Assembly: GCA_019671005.1 (NCBI GenBank)
Contig: CM033752.1
Coordinates: 8,618,001-8,682,000, forward strand
Direction: 5' to 3'
Length of the DNA stretch: 64,000 nucleotides
DNA from: Hibiscus mutabilis
Lineage: Eukaryota; Streptophyta; Magnoliopsida; Malvales; Malvaceae
Position numbers and translations under genes: made by a program. Shown here one piece after another: positions 10,893 through 21,713 of the stretch; the first letter of the stretch is position 1, and each line of letters starts with the position of its first letter. The notes beneath the pieces are model-generated. The model had not been told where the DNA came from, ran no database searches, and saw only the letters and a program-made list of their open reading frames with translations.

Positions 10893-12351
10893 GTAACACC
10901 CCAAAAATTCCCCAATTCAAAAAACCCTAATTTGTGAAATCCCTAGTTTGAGAACTCTAAAATTTAGGGATTTTTAGTTTATGAATCCTAATTTGATTAA
11001 GGGGTTAAAATTGAATAAACTCATAATTGTAGGGCTTAATTCAGAATTTTAGAAACCATTTTGTAAATTCAGTAAAGTTTAAGTGATATTCTGCAAACCC
11101 TTAAATAGTTCGGTGATCTGTTGGTCAATTTACCCATTTTGTTAGGGTATTTTAGGTTGCATGCGTGTGGGCTTTGGGTTGAACCGTATGGTGGCCATGT
11201 GTTTGAGTGTGCATAGATTTAGTGAGTGGCCCAGATCTGTGAACTTGAGTGTGGCTATGTGACCTAAACCCATGTGTAAAATTAGTTTTGAATTAAACCG
11301 TGGATGACCCAATCTGAGTATGTGAACCGTACCAAGTGAATCAGACTAATGACCTAAACCAACAAAATTGTCCTAAATCGGGTTGACCAGTCGACTTTGA
11401 CTAAAGTTGACTTTTTCGGAGAACCTTTCTCTTAACATTTTTCGACGTCCTGAGTCTGAATCTACTGCCCGTTTTGTCAATTTCGAACCTGAGAGCTCAA
11501 TTTTGCTATTTACAATTATTTTGTACTTAGTACCTAAAAAGTTGTGTATAGTGGATTTTAATTCAAAATATTCCTATATTCAGGTGATTACGTTTCTGAG
11601 ACCGACGAGTTACCTCTAGTTGTTCAGACCGACCTTGCACGTCCTTTGAGGTCTTCACGTAAGAATGCTTTCATATTAGTATTATGTTTTTATTCGGTAG
11701 CTTAGTATTAGTAAGAGTTATATATGTAGGATTCTTACCTTGTAGGTTCTGATTCGGTTATGCTTGGAGTTGGACTCGAGCGTGTCACTCACCATTTTTG
11801 ATGATAGAGCTATTGACCGCTTAAGGTGTGTTTCTTCCTGTGCTATAAACTTGTGTTTTCTTTGGTGCTATTAACAAATGTCTTTATACATTTTGTGAGC
11901 ATTATTCTGTTGTGAATGGTGAAAGTTTTTGGCCATCATGCATAACATGTCATATTGTGGTTTAATTGAAAAATTAGATTTATCGAACTATGAGATACTA
12001 GATTTCCAAAATTATGAAACTTTGGATTTATCAAATTGTGAAACATCGGATTTATAGATTTATGTAACTTGAATTTTTAACAATTAAAGTTTCGGATGAG
12101 ACTTGGATTTTAAAACCAGCATCATATCATTGTGTGTGCATGGATTGGGATCTGTTCGGGGAAGTTCAGTGGTTTAACCCTTCGGGCTAAAATCCTCTTA
12201 GGTCAGTGGTTCCACCCTTCGGGCTGAGTTCCACTTCGGATGGTGACGATGGAGAGAGTAGGTTCAAGGGAACCTTACTCTTGGATCGGTGTATTGGAGA
12301 TTCGGTACTGAGATTTCATGTTCATCATACATCATTTCTGTAACATCCCTA
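10893..12351 (+). repeat. Truncated LTR related to the element E LTR
   Basis: It starts 'tgtaacaccccaaaaattcc' and shares with the E LTRs the 'gtgaaatccctagtttgag' region, a run of TTGAC words near 11383-11412 and the 'cccttcgggctgagttccac' block at 12205-12230. It stops near 12351, short of the part that in E precedes the LTR terminus, and no internal region follows. It is probably a remnant whose right end was lost at the junction with the next LTR-like block. Confidence 0.65.
12150..12265 (+). repeat. Imperfect internal duplication in the truncated LTR
   Basis: 'cagtggtttaacccttcggg' and 'cagtggttccacccttcggg' are about 45 bases apart, each followed by a cct/ccact segment. Equivalent paired blocks sit at 50597-50680 and 57965-58045 in the two E LTRs, so this is an ancestral LTR subrepeat. 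Confidence 0.6.
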
Positions 12352-14880
12352 GCTCGGTTTAGGAGTAAACCGAATTAGGAAGTGTTTGGGAACAACGTTT
12401 AAACAAGCATACGTCTTTGAAACATAGATGTGACAACTTAGAAATTCACAAATAAGCATGTAAGAAAAATTCAGGGTAATTTAAAACATTTTTTAGGTTG
12501 AATACGTTTTAAATTTTAATACACTTGCAGACAAGAATACATATAATAAGCAATGATACTTCAAATGCTAGGCCAAAGCTTGTTCTTATAATTTAGGTGC
12601 TTAACTACCACATTTATTCATACCAATTATACAATCATGACAAGTTTTAAGACATCAAATACAAAACATAGCTTAATCATTGCAAATTCACTCACGATCT
12701 TATAGACTATCCACAAAGAGTATTAGTCACCTTCATTCACAAATCATAAAATGAGTCGAAGATTAAAACAATCCTAGACTGATATATGTATTCAAACATT
12801 TACCTAAAACCTAACTCGGTAATTTACATATGTAATTTATGACACACATGCTATCAAGATGGTTAATCAGCTTAAGAATCTTACAGGAATTTAAACAACA
12901 TTTTATACTCAAAACACAATACTTACTAGTTTTAGATCAACAATTGTTTTATTTCCACTTTTAATCTTATTCAAGTTGTAAGGTGTCCTACCCAAAAATC
13001 ATGCATGAACCAAATTCGTTAAAACTGCATAAATCACGTGAAATCTAAGATGGGTAGGCTTTCAAATATATATCCCTAGCATATCACAGCTATTAAGCAA
13101 CTACTAAAACTTGCTGACTAATAAATCATATGCAGCATGCAATCACCAAGAAATAATAAAGGCCCATTACAACTTGATTACTCATTAGGCTTATAAACAT
13201 GATAAGCTATAATAGAAATCTAATATATCAATGCATGCCTAACAACTATGTGCCACCAACTAGGAGTACACTAAGAAATTACAGACATACATCCTGGTCC
13301 TTGTGATCTCGTCCAAGCTCTCAAAATAATTGAAGGCAAGACTATCTTGAAACATTAGGAAGCGAAGAGTAAGCATGGGCTTAGTGAGGCAGCTTAAAAC
13401 AAAACAAAGATGAAACAATAATTGATCCTTTCACCAAATTTTATTAATCATAAACATGATTCTAGCTTGGACAAGAAGTTAATCATTTTAGGGTGAGACT
13501 TTCAAACAAAGATATAACATACTTGATCGTTTGAACAAAGTATATACATATATGAGATACTCAGTTAGGCACATACCTATATGCATAACATGGTACATAC
13601 TTATAAACATAGGAAATCAACAAAGTACATATGCATTTGTACACACACATATTCGATCGGGCATACGTACAAAGATTCTCAAGATAGACACATATTCATT
13701 TGTACTCATATGATGTCGAATTAAACATTTATACGTGGATACTCAACATGATACATACACATTGTACACACATATATCCAAATAAACATAGGTACATAGA
13801 TACTCAACATAGATACATATACATTTGATATGCAAGTCATTGTAATCGATCGTTGATTCTACTTATAATCTTTAGCACAATCCAGGTTATATTTATTTAT
13901 ATCAATTTGGTCCACCAATTAAGTATACACATTAATACATTACAAATGAGTCCACCATGTCTACATTTCACACAAAACAGCATAGCATATTTGTTTATCC
14001 TATAGTATCTCATATACACATTAGCTTCCAATGTAAATTATCAAGCATATTGAATAATAAACATGAATTACTTATCCATCAAGCTATCATACATAACCTA
14101 TTAGAATCATGGGTTATTTGTCTCATAAGACACCAAACATATTTTAGTCATAGCGCAACATAGGCTTGATTTTATTTATCAATTAATTTATCAATTGAAC
14201 AAATCATGTATTCAAAATTTCTTATTAATATAAGATATTAAACTTAGCATATCCTTGACTTACATTTGTGTTTTACAAGAATTATTAAACATAACATCTT
14301 AAGAGTATGTATACTTATCACTCATTTTATCATACATAACATTTCATATCATAGATACTTGCCAGACGGACATCAACGTAGTAACATATAACATAGGTAT
14401 TTATCACCTTATTTACCAAACATAGTTAATTTGTTTAACTTGTAATTTTGATATTTACCTTTTTCATATTCTTGGAAGTTAAGTAAGATTCCAAACCAAT
14501 TCAATGAACTAACTATTTGAGTAGCCATAATCAATGATACACATAGATTACCTAACATGGTATCACATTAACATAAATTACTATCATGTAACTATCAAAC
14601 ACATTACATCAAGGTATGAATTCCTTATTCCATAAGTTATCAAAGTGTATATATAATTAATTGAGTTTACACATATCAATGTTATAACTTTAACATAGCT
14701 TTGGAATTTCAAGTAACCTATCAACATGTAAATTACTTGTCTATTGCATATCAAGCAAGTTACTGAGTATAGAATATCATGATCAAGTGTACTTGTCATA
14801 AAAGATAGCAAGCATTGCATAATATAGGCATGGATTGCTTAACATCAAAGGTGTTTAACACAACATATCATATACATAAA
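12352..14880 (-). repeat. LTR-like block on the minus strand, right end uncertain
   Basis: The plus strand begins 'tgtaacatccctagctcgg', which reads on the minus strand as an LTR end in ...gttaca. Minus-strand sequence near 13380 carries 'cctcactaagcccatgctta', the conserved block of the other long LTRs here, which sets the orientation. The rest is very AT-rich with many catacaca-type stretches and no coding signal. I could not find a clean right terminus; it must end before the last exon at 14957. A solo LTR is the best reading. Confidence 0.45.
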
Positions 14881-14912
14881 TTTCTGATCACCAAGGAAGG
14901 TAGACAACCTCG

Positions 14913-17284
14913 TTATCTTTCACCTAACAATGATTCAAGAAGAGCAACCTCTTCCTCCTATAAAATAAATAAAATTCCTGAATGATTATTATTAGGTCAT
15001 TTCAGTAGTAGGTTGACAATAAGGTTAGCAGGGTGATCATACCACCAAGGCATTAAACTTCGTTTCCTTATCGATGGCACTCGTGATGGCAGGGTCATCC
15101 AAGAGATTCTATTAGCACATGGTCGATACACGGTTACATACGACTACAATACTAAAGAATCAAGCCACAAACATAGGGTCTTATACCCTCAGTTCATTAA
15201 AATTAAGTAAAAATGCCATTCAGACAGAAATAAGACAAGATAACAACAATGTTATTATTTAAGCTAGGAAAATCTGGGTCTATGTTTCTCCCACAGACAC
15301 GCACACACAAAGTAATCAGCATTTGAAACCCCCCGGCATGATTGCTGCAATTTGCCTCATAAAGCCTCTTCAAACCACAACTTTTAGTTCATGAAACTTA
15401 TTTTCAAAATTCCATAGCAAAATTCATAAGTGATAGAAGATAGTTAAATTATGTTGAATCACATTGGGATATTATTTAAGCTAGTAGGTGAAGGCCACTA
15501 AATGGGAGCCAGTATGTACATGCACATTATCATGCAAGTGAACACCAAGAGCAAGAATGGTATACTAAACTGCAATATTGTTTATAACGAAGAATGAATG
15601 CATAACTCTATTTTTCGTCCTCATAATCTACAGGAATAGAGAATGAAGCAGTTCAAGAAAAAGTTGCAATAACTTCTATTGCAAATGTAAATGTTGCTTA
15701 CACCATCGACAATTTGCAGCATTCTATTCTAATCCTGCAAAAACCAAAACTTAGGTTTATCAGCTTCCCAGTTCGTCATAATCTTCATAATGTTTATATT
15801 TGTTATCTCCCTTTTAGTAGTTGTCAAGTTATTTGCTTGTAGACAAGAATTTAAATTCAGACCTCAGACGTGTGAGCATATTATTCGGTATAAAAATGGA
15901 AGTCGAGCAACGTTAAAGTTTGAAACGGGAATCCCTTGAGAATGCTTATACCTTGACAGCAACAAACAGAAGTGGATCAGATGGCGTATAAATCATGTAA
16001 TGTGTGCCATCCTTCATAAGCCAAGCTCAAGCAAGGTACCTGGCTATTCTCAACTGAAACTCTTTAACAACCCTTAGCACACATAGCAAAGCTTTTCAGT
16101 CATCAATAAATTTGAAAATCCAAGTTATTTTCTTTGGTAATGAGAAAAACTTCATATGTCATCACCGGTGAATTGTTATCAAATTTCCTAAAGATCGAAG
16201 TATTTGCATGATAATAAGGTCTAACAACATAATAGCTAATTGAAACCAATACTAATAACTTCTTGAAGTAACTATTATGATTCAAGTGCCCAATATAGCA
16301 TGTTTATTTGTGAAAAAGAGGAGCCTCTTCTCAGTGCTTAGGGTAATCAAATGTTATATTGACATAATTGGTTAATCTCTATAATCATGAAGTTATGCAT
16401 TTTCTTCCCTATAATAGAAAATTATACAAAATTATGGCCAAGTATTTAATTTTAGGGCAAACTACATTGGATTACTCAATTATTAATAAAGTTACGATTG
16501 AGAGATTGAGTGACTCAATTATTAAAAGTTACAATTGAGTCACTCAATTAAAGTTTTAGTTACATATTGGGTCACGCCTCAGTTAAAATACAAAGGGGCA
16601 AAGTTTGATATAACAACAGTTTTAGTCTTCAAAACTTATATATTCTTCCAATTTAGTCCTAATTCAAAATATTTAAATAAATTTATCACTTCATATTTAA
16701 AAAATATGTCAATTTAGTTATTTTTCTTCTCCCAAATCCCTTGCATACCATGCAAACACTAGAATGCTACCAGAAACAAGCAACTTTGAAATCACAAAAT
16801 CAACTATGAAACTATAGCAATGTAAACGAAAGTAACAACCTAAAGCTTAAAATACTCATAATGGTGGCAATTCTCTTGTTTAAGACCTTGAGAATCCTGC
16901 TAGTGTCGTCAAGCAAAAAACCAGCAAGCGGTTTGCGAAGAGATTGAGGATGATATGCTATAGAACGTGTAGCATTAGTAGTAGAAGAAGTGGAAGCTTA
17001 CCCTTGGTCAACATCAACATTTCCCTCCACAATCTCTACATCCTTCACACTCAGCACTTTGAAATCATCGTCAGCATAATCTCTTTTTCCCTTACTCCTC
17101 TTCTTATTGCTTGGCTTCTCGACAGGTCCACCCGCCTGGGACTTAGAAGCAAAGCGGAGAGGGAGTAGCGCAGAGGCGGATGTGTTGTTGGGGAGTGAGA
17201 TTGGGAATGAAGTGAATATATATTTATGGTGGAGAGAAGGGAAAGAGGACGGGGGTGAGATGGGAAGGAAATGGAGGACGCCAT
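14913..17284 (-). pseudogene. Decayed nuclear gene for a plastid-type DUF3727 protein
   Basis: This is a host gene, not a transposon. From my recollection of the family, surviving pieces match a plant protein of unknown function (DUF3727) of cyanobacterial type with an N-terminal transit peptide. The first exon spans about 17284-16858: an S/P-rich leader after the ATG at 17284-17282, then SKGKRDYADDDFKVLSVKDV, later PLAGFLLDDTSRILK and NKRIATI. Further exons are about 16020-15952 (HYMIYAPSDPLLFVAVK then gtataag), 15734-15704 (MLQIVD, donor gtgtaag), 15108-15043 (DDPAITSAIDKETKFNALV, donor gtatg) and 14957-14913 (EEEVALLESLLGER then taa). Acceptors end in cag or tag. Damage: the ATG frame and the conserved frame of exon 1 differ; taa at 17000-16998; tag at 15731-15729; the middle of the protein, roughly 110-150 residues, is absent between 16858 and 16020. 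Confidence 0.82.
16454..16720. mobile_element. MITE fragment inside the decayed DUF3727 gene
   Basis: It begins 'gggcaaactacattggatta', similar to the gggtaaactaca ends of the Mutator-like MITE at 17449. It contains repeated palindromes 'attgagtgactcaat' and 'attgagtcactcaat'. No matching right terminus is evident. It sits where the missing middle exons should be, so the insertion and exon loss may be linked. The remainder of 16021-16857 shows nothing else recognisable. Confidence 0.45.
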
Positions 17285-17740
17285 GTTACTCAAGTGTTAG
17301 AGAATGTAGTGCTACTACTTCTGTAATTGTAAAGCCTACGGCGGAGGCGCAGGCAGCAACTTGGTAGGGCTGGGAGTTTGAGTCGAGTCAAAAAATTTAA
17401 AGTTATTCGAATTTGTAAGTCTTACGATTCAAACTTCATTTAAAATTAGGGTAAACTACATAAATGGTCATCGAACTTTTAGGACAGATTCATTTTGGTC
17501 ACCGTACTTTTAAAATATTCAATAAGGTCACCCAACTTTTAGTTTGATTTTAATATAGTCACCAAACTTTTAGGGCAGATTCATTTTGGTCACCATACTT
17601 TTAAAATATTCGATAAGGTCATCCAACTTTTAGTCCAATTTCAATATAGTCACTGAAATTTTAGTTTGCTTTCAATATGATCCTTCTTGTTACCTTCCGT
17701 TAAAAGCTGACGTTAGTTTTTGTTTTTCCTTAATAAAAAT

Positions 17741-18600
17741 GGGTAAACTACACCAATCATCACTCAACATTCTTCTCACTCATATTTTGGTCATTAGAGT
17801 TAAAAAATTTCAATTTAATAACTTAACTTTCAAATCGTTCATATTTTAGTCACTCTCAAATGACATGGTTATACAAATATAAAAAATTGATTAATCCTTA
17901 AAAAATTTGGGTAATGATTTTTTTACTTTGCTTATTAAATTTATCATATTACCATATTTGATATTTTAATAAGCAAAGTAAAAGAAGTATTACTCGAATC
18001 AAATATTCCAATTAACTGGTCAATTGATTATCCAATTTAATTGGTACAATATAAGATTGAGAATTGAATAATTTGAATTTAGCAATTAACCAAAATAATT
18101 TTTAAGGATTAATTAAACCCGATTTCGATACAAATTTTGAAAATAAATTATTTCTATTCGATTACGGTTTACAATTTTAAGCAAAATTGATTAACTGATC
18201 TGATCTAGTATATATAATATTTCTAAATTTTATGCATTACAATATCTTACAGTCTAATGATTTTGATACCTAAATTTACCATATTATCATATTTGATATT
18301 TTAATAAACAAAGTAAAAAATCATTTCCAGAATCAAATATTTCAGTTAACTAGTTAATCAATTATCTGATTTAATTAATACAATATAAGATCGAGAATTG
18401 AATAATCTAAATTTACCTATTAACCAAAATAAATCTTTTAAGGATTAATGAAAATTTTCTATTTGTATAAACATGTCATTTGAGAGTGGCCAAAATATGA
18501 ACAATTCGAAAGTTAAGATATTATATTGAAATTTTTTTAACTCTAGTGACCAAAATAGGAGTGAGAAGAATGTTGAGTGATGATTAGTGTAGTTTACCCA
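17741..18600. repeat. Inner inverted-repeat pair inside the Mutator-like MITE
   Basis: A second pair of ends begins 'gggtaaactacaccaatcat' at 17741 and closes at 18600, with arms of roughly 150 bases. The bases just outside (ccttaataaaaat and attttttattaagg) are themselves complementary, so the outer arm continues straight into the inner arm. This may be one element inserted in another of the same type, or a single element with a layered arm. Confidence 0.7.
17937..18449. repeat. Direct repeat pair in the MITE core
   Basis: About 175 bases at 17937-18114 recur at 18276-18449 in the same orientation, both running from 'tatttgatattttaataa' to 'aaggattaat', with scattered differences. They are separated by about 160 bases of AT-rich DNA. 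The array is noncoding. Confidence 0.75.
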
Positions 18601-19412
18601 TTTTTTATTAAGGAAAAAAAACTAACATCATCTTTTAACGGAAGGTAACGTGGTACCATATTGAAAGTGAACTAAAAGTTCGGTGGCTATATTGAAATTG
18701 AACTAAAAGTTTGGTGACCTTATCGAATATTTTAAAAGTACGGTGACCAAAATGAATCTGCCCTAAAAGTTTGGTGACTATATTGAAATCGAACTAAAAG
18801 TTGGGTGACCTTATCGAATATTTTAAAAGTACGATGACCAAAATGAATCTGCCCTAAAAGTTCGGTGACCATTTATGTAGTTTACCCTTAAAATTATTTT
18901 GAATCGAGACGAGTTTATAAAATTCTATTTGAATCGAGTCGAGTTTTCAAGTTTCTGTATAAATTTTTTTATCAAATAGTTTATGTACAAATTTAATTGT
19001 ACATATATATATTTCTTCATATATATTTTTATATGCATATACGTAGCGGTGCACATATATATTTCTATATGCATATACTTAGGGCTAGACGGTGCATATA
19101 TTGATTCCAATTTTAACGGCTTTCTATATGCATATACGATATGCATATGCATTTATTCATATTTTCACATGTTATATACATAATATATCATGCAGAATTG
19201 ACAGACTCAACTCAAATATGAAAATTGATCAACTAATTACTAAATATTTTGAGCTATTCAAATTTTATTTCATAACTCAAACTTTATTTAAAATTTTTTT
19301 GAGTCAAGTCGAGTTTATGAAATTACGAGTCGAGTCAAAACGAGCCGATTTTTTTCGCCTCGAGTTGAGTCGAATAATTCAATTTTTTTCGAGTTGAGTT
19401 CTGCCCACCCTT

Positions 19413-19576
19413 AGTATTTGGCTCAAATCATCATGAACTTATGTTTGTTTTTAAGTTTGTGTAAATTTTAATATAAATGAGTGTGTGCTTATTTTAAGAT
19501 TTAGAGATCAGAGATTTATATTTTAGGGTTAGAATGTAGCTTTTAGAATTTATGGGTTTAGAGTTAGGGTTCTTGA
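19413..19576. repeat. Short intergenic stretch with degenerate telomere-like words
   Basis: It contains scattered ttagggt/ttagagt words (for example 'ttttagggttagaatg') up to the solo LTR. The last five bases, cttga (19572-19576), pair with cgtga after the LTR as a probable target duplication with one mismatch. Confidence 0.5.
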
Positions 19577-21713
19577 TGTAACACTCCAAGTAAAAATAAA
19601 ATAATAAAGGTGGAAAAGAAATTAAAAAGAAATTTCTAAAACCATAGGGATTTGAACCTTTGTCCCTTGGCTTGGTGAACTCAAGCCTTAACTATTTGGC
19701 TAAGGACCATCCTTAGTTAAATCCTGCACTAATTTTCATTTGAATTATGTTCTATCAGTTTGAACCAATTTTAAATATAGCCAGCTAACCTTCGTGCCAT
19801 AATTAATACCCTTAAAATATAGATTTCTGTCTTTCTCCCTCTCGACCCTTCGCTTTCCATAGGCCACCGCCCCGATCTTGGCCACTGTCGGTCTGTGGTA
19901 TGCACCGCCACCATCGCTGTTATTCCTGCCTCTTTACGACCAAAATTCGATGAGTCAATCGCCGTTTGACACAACCGTTCGACGTGGAGATTGAATTGAA
20001 AGTCCAAAAAACCCCATTCGCTCGTCGTCCCTATTTTTGAATTTTTGTTATCGTCCAGCATCGTGGCATGAAGTTGAGGCCGCCATCGTACTCAATAAAA
20101 TGAGGCGAGCAAAGCCCAATCGGTCGATCGGTTGACCGACACCGGCATGGGCTTCATTAGACTTCGTCGATTCTGGCTATCTTAGTTTCATTTTAGGTAA
20201 GTTCTGGTTAAATTTCGGCTTGTTTTGATGAACTCTAGGTTTGCTGAATTGTATGACTGATAGGTTACATTTTCTCAGCAGAGCATCGACCATTGGAGTC
20301 ACCGACGACGATTTCAGTGTACCGCCAGCGAATTTGCTAAGTATGGGTAAGTAGGCCTAAACTGGCCTGAAACCTTTTGAATCGGTCTGAGCCTAAACTT
20401 GATAACCTGATTCCAGATCTGACCAGTCTACCCAACCTATTAACCCGTCTGATCGGGTTAACCCAGCCGAGTCAACTCACTCGAGTCAACCCGACTAAGT
20501 CAACTCAACCGAGTCAACCCGTTGACCATTAACTCAACCCAGCCTACTAACCCGACCCATGACCCACTAACCGCTTACTTTTGCGTTGACCGATGATGTC
20601 AATGTTGACCGATGATGTCAGTGTTGACCGATGATGTCAACGTGATTTCAGCATTGACTTTGAATTTGAACAAAAGTTGACTTTGTCCAAAAAGTCATAT
20701 TTTATGTTTTTTAACGTTTTGAGTATGTTTTTAGGTCCGTTTCATGGAATTCTAACCCAAAAGCCTCCAAATTTGACCTTAAACTCAAGCATGCATATGT
20801 GTTGTATTATTTAGTTTTAGAGTAACGCAATCGAGTTAAGGACTGATTACGAAATTTTTGTAATTGAAGGTATTCACGGTTCCTTGTATCTAAGATGTTG
20901 TAGGACGTTGAATTCAGGTTTGAGAGTGATCGAATGGAGTATTATGGATCGACCGATGGAGCTCGGAACTGAGGTAATTAATTACTACCTCATGTATGCT
21001 TTACGAAACATAGTGGTAACTGGTAAATGCTTGCATGATCATGTTTAAGCATCTAGTTAATTCTATTAATGTCTAATCAATTATGGAAAAAGGATAGTAA
21101 ATCAGTTAAGACTGAAATGCTAAGTTAGGAAGATGAGTGACCTATAAAAAATTCTGAGATCTAAGAATAATTGATAAGACTGTGATGCATTAAATCTGGT
21201 TATGCTTGTTAATGATTTAATTTTTGAAATGCAAAGTTAAGAAATGACGAAAAGACCCTTGAGGTGTAAGAATGATTAAAATACCACTGACAATAAAAGT
21301 GATCTAGGAATCTACACTAGATTTGGTAAAACAACTGATTCATCTGAAAACCTATAATTACTTGGAAAGTTATAGTAACAAGACTTAAACCTTTGAGTTT
21401 GCAAAGTACTTGGATTTCCTTGAATTCTGAATATATCCTCGAAGATAAACTTACGAAAAACTATTCGTATGTCTAAATTAATCAAAGTGGTGTGAAATAC
21501 TGATAAGGCTTAATTGGTCGGAATGATAGTAATGACCGAAAAGAATAAAGTATCCTCGGGCACCAAAATTTCCAAATTAACCAAAATAATGGATAAACAC
21601 TTGAGTTCTGAAATGAATGAATTATTTGGAAGTACCGAAAGTACCTGAATGACTGAAACTCTAGTAGATACTTAAATGATTGATATACTTACGTGACTTG
21701 AGATAAGTGGAAG
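19577..21713 (+). repeat. Solo LTR, left part
   Basis: It starts 'tgtaacactccaag'; its other end is 'gggagttaca' at 33846. The two parts, about 2.1 and 1.5 kb, make one LTR of roughly 3.7 kb with no internal region, so it is a solo LTR. It carries runs of acccg/ttgac words (20400-20700) like the E LTR and is interrupted at GGAAG (21709-21713) by element A. The open frame at 19771-20061 on the minus strand shows no known motif and is judged chance. Confidence 0.72.
20590..20700 (+). repeat. TTGACC-TGATGTCA tandem array in the solo LTR
   Basis: Three near-perfect copies of 'gttgaccgatgatgtcaa' (about 24-base period) are followed by further ttgac words. TTGAC[C/T] is the W-box core bound by WRKY factors, and TGATGTCA is one base from the TGACGTCA site of bZIP factors. 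A regulatory role is inference. Confidence 0.7.

Larger units (their letters stand above)
17449..18887. mobile_element. Mutator-like MITE with long terminal inverted repeats and 9-bp target duplication
   Basis: The left end is 'gggtaaactacataaatggt' and the right end reads the same inward from 18887. The inverted repeats extend about 290 bases. The perfect 9-bp flank TTAAAATTA occurs at 17440-17448 and 18888-18896, the signature length of Mutator-superfamily insertions. Each arm holds two imperfect copies of a roughly 97-base unit containing 'ttttggtcacc' and 'ttttaaaatattc'. There is no transposase frame, so it must have been mobilised in trans. Confidence 0.88.
17366..19412. mobile_element. 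MITE with 'gggtgggc'-type ends, copy 1, split by a second MITE
   Basis: The left arm 17366-17448 begins 'tagggctggg' and runs through tcgagtc words. The right arm resumes at 18897 and ends 'gcccaccctta' near 19412. Read inward from each end, both arms give gggtggg followed by gactcga words, so the ends are inverted repeats. The flanks 'caacttgg' and 'gtatttgg' match at five of eight positions, a possible worn 8-bp target duplication. It has no coding capacity. Copy 2 is at 36865-37251. Confidence 0.6.

Noticed and set aside
18925..19397. Several overlapping frames rich in Tyr, Ile and His
   Set aside because: They come from atatgcatat-type low-complexity DNA in the MITE and are open on both strands.
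19771..20061. 96-codon minus-strand frame as a gene
   Set aside because: It lies inside the solo LTR, has no recognisable motif and composition like its surroundings.
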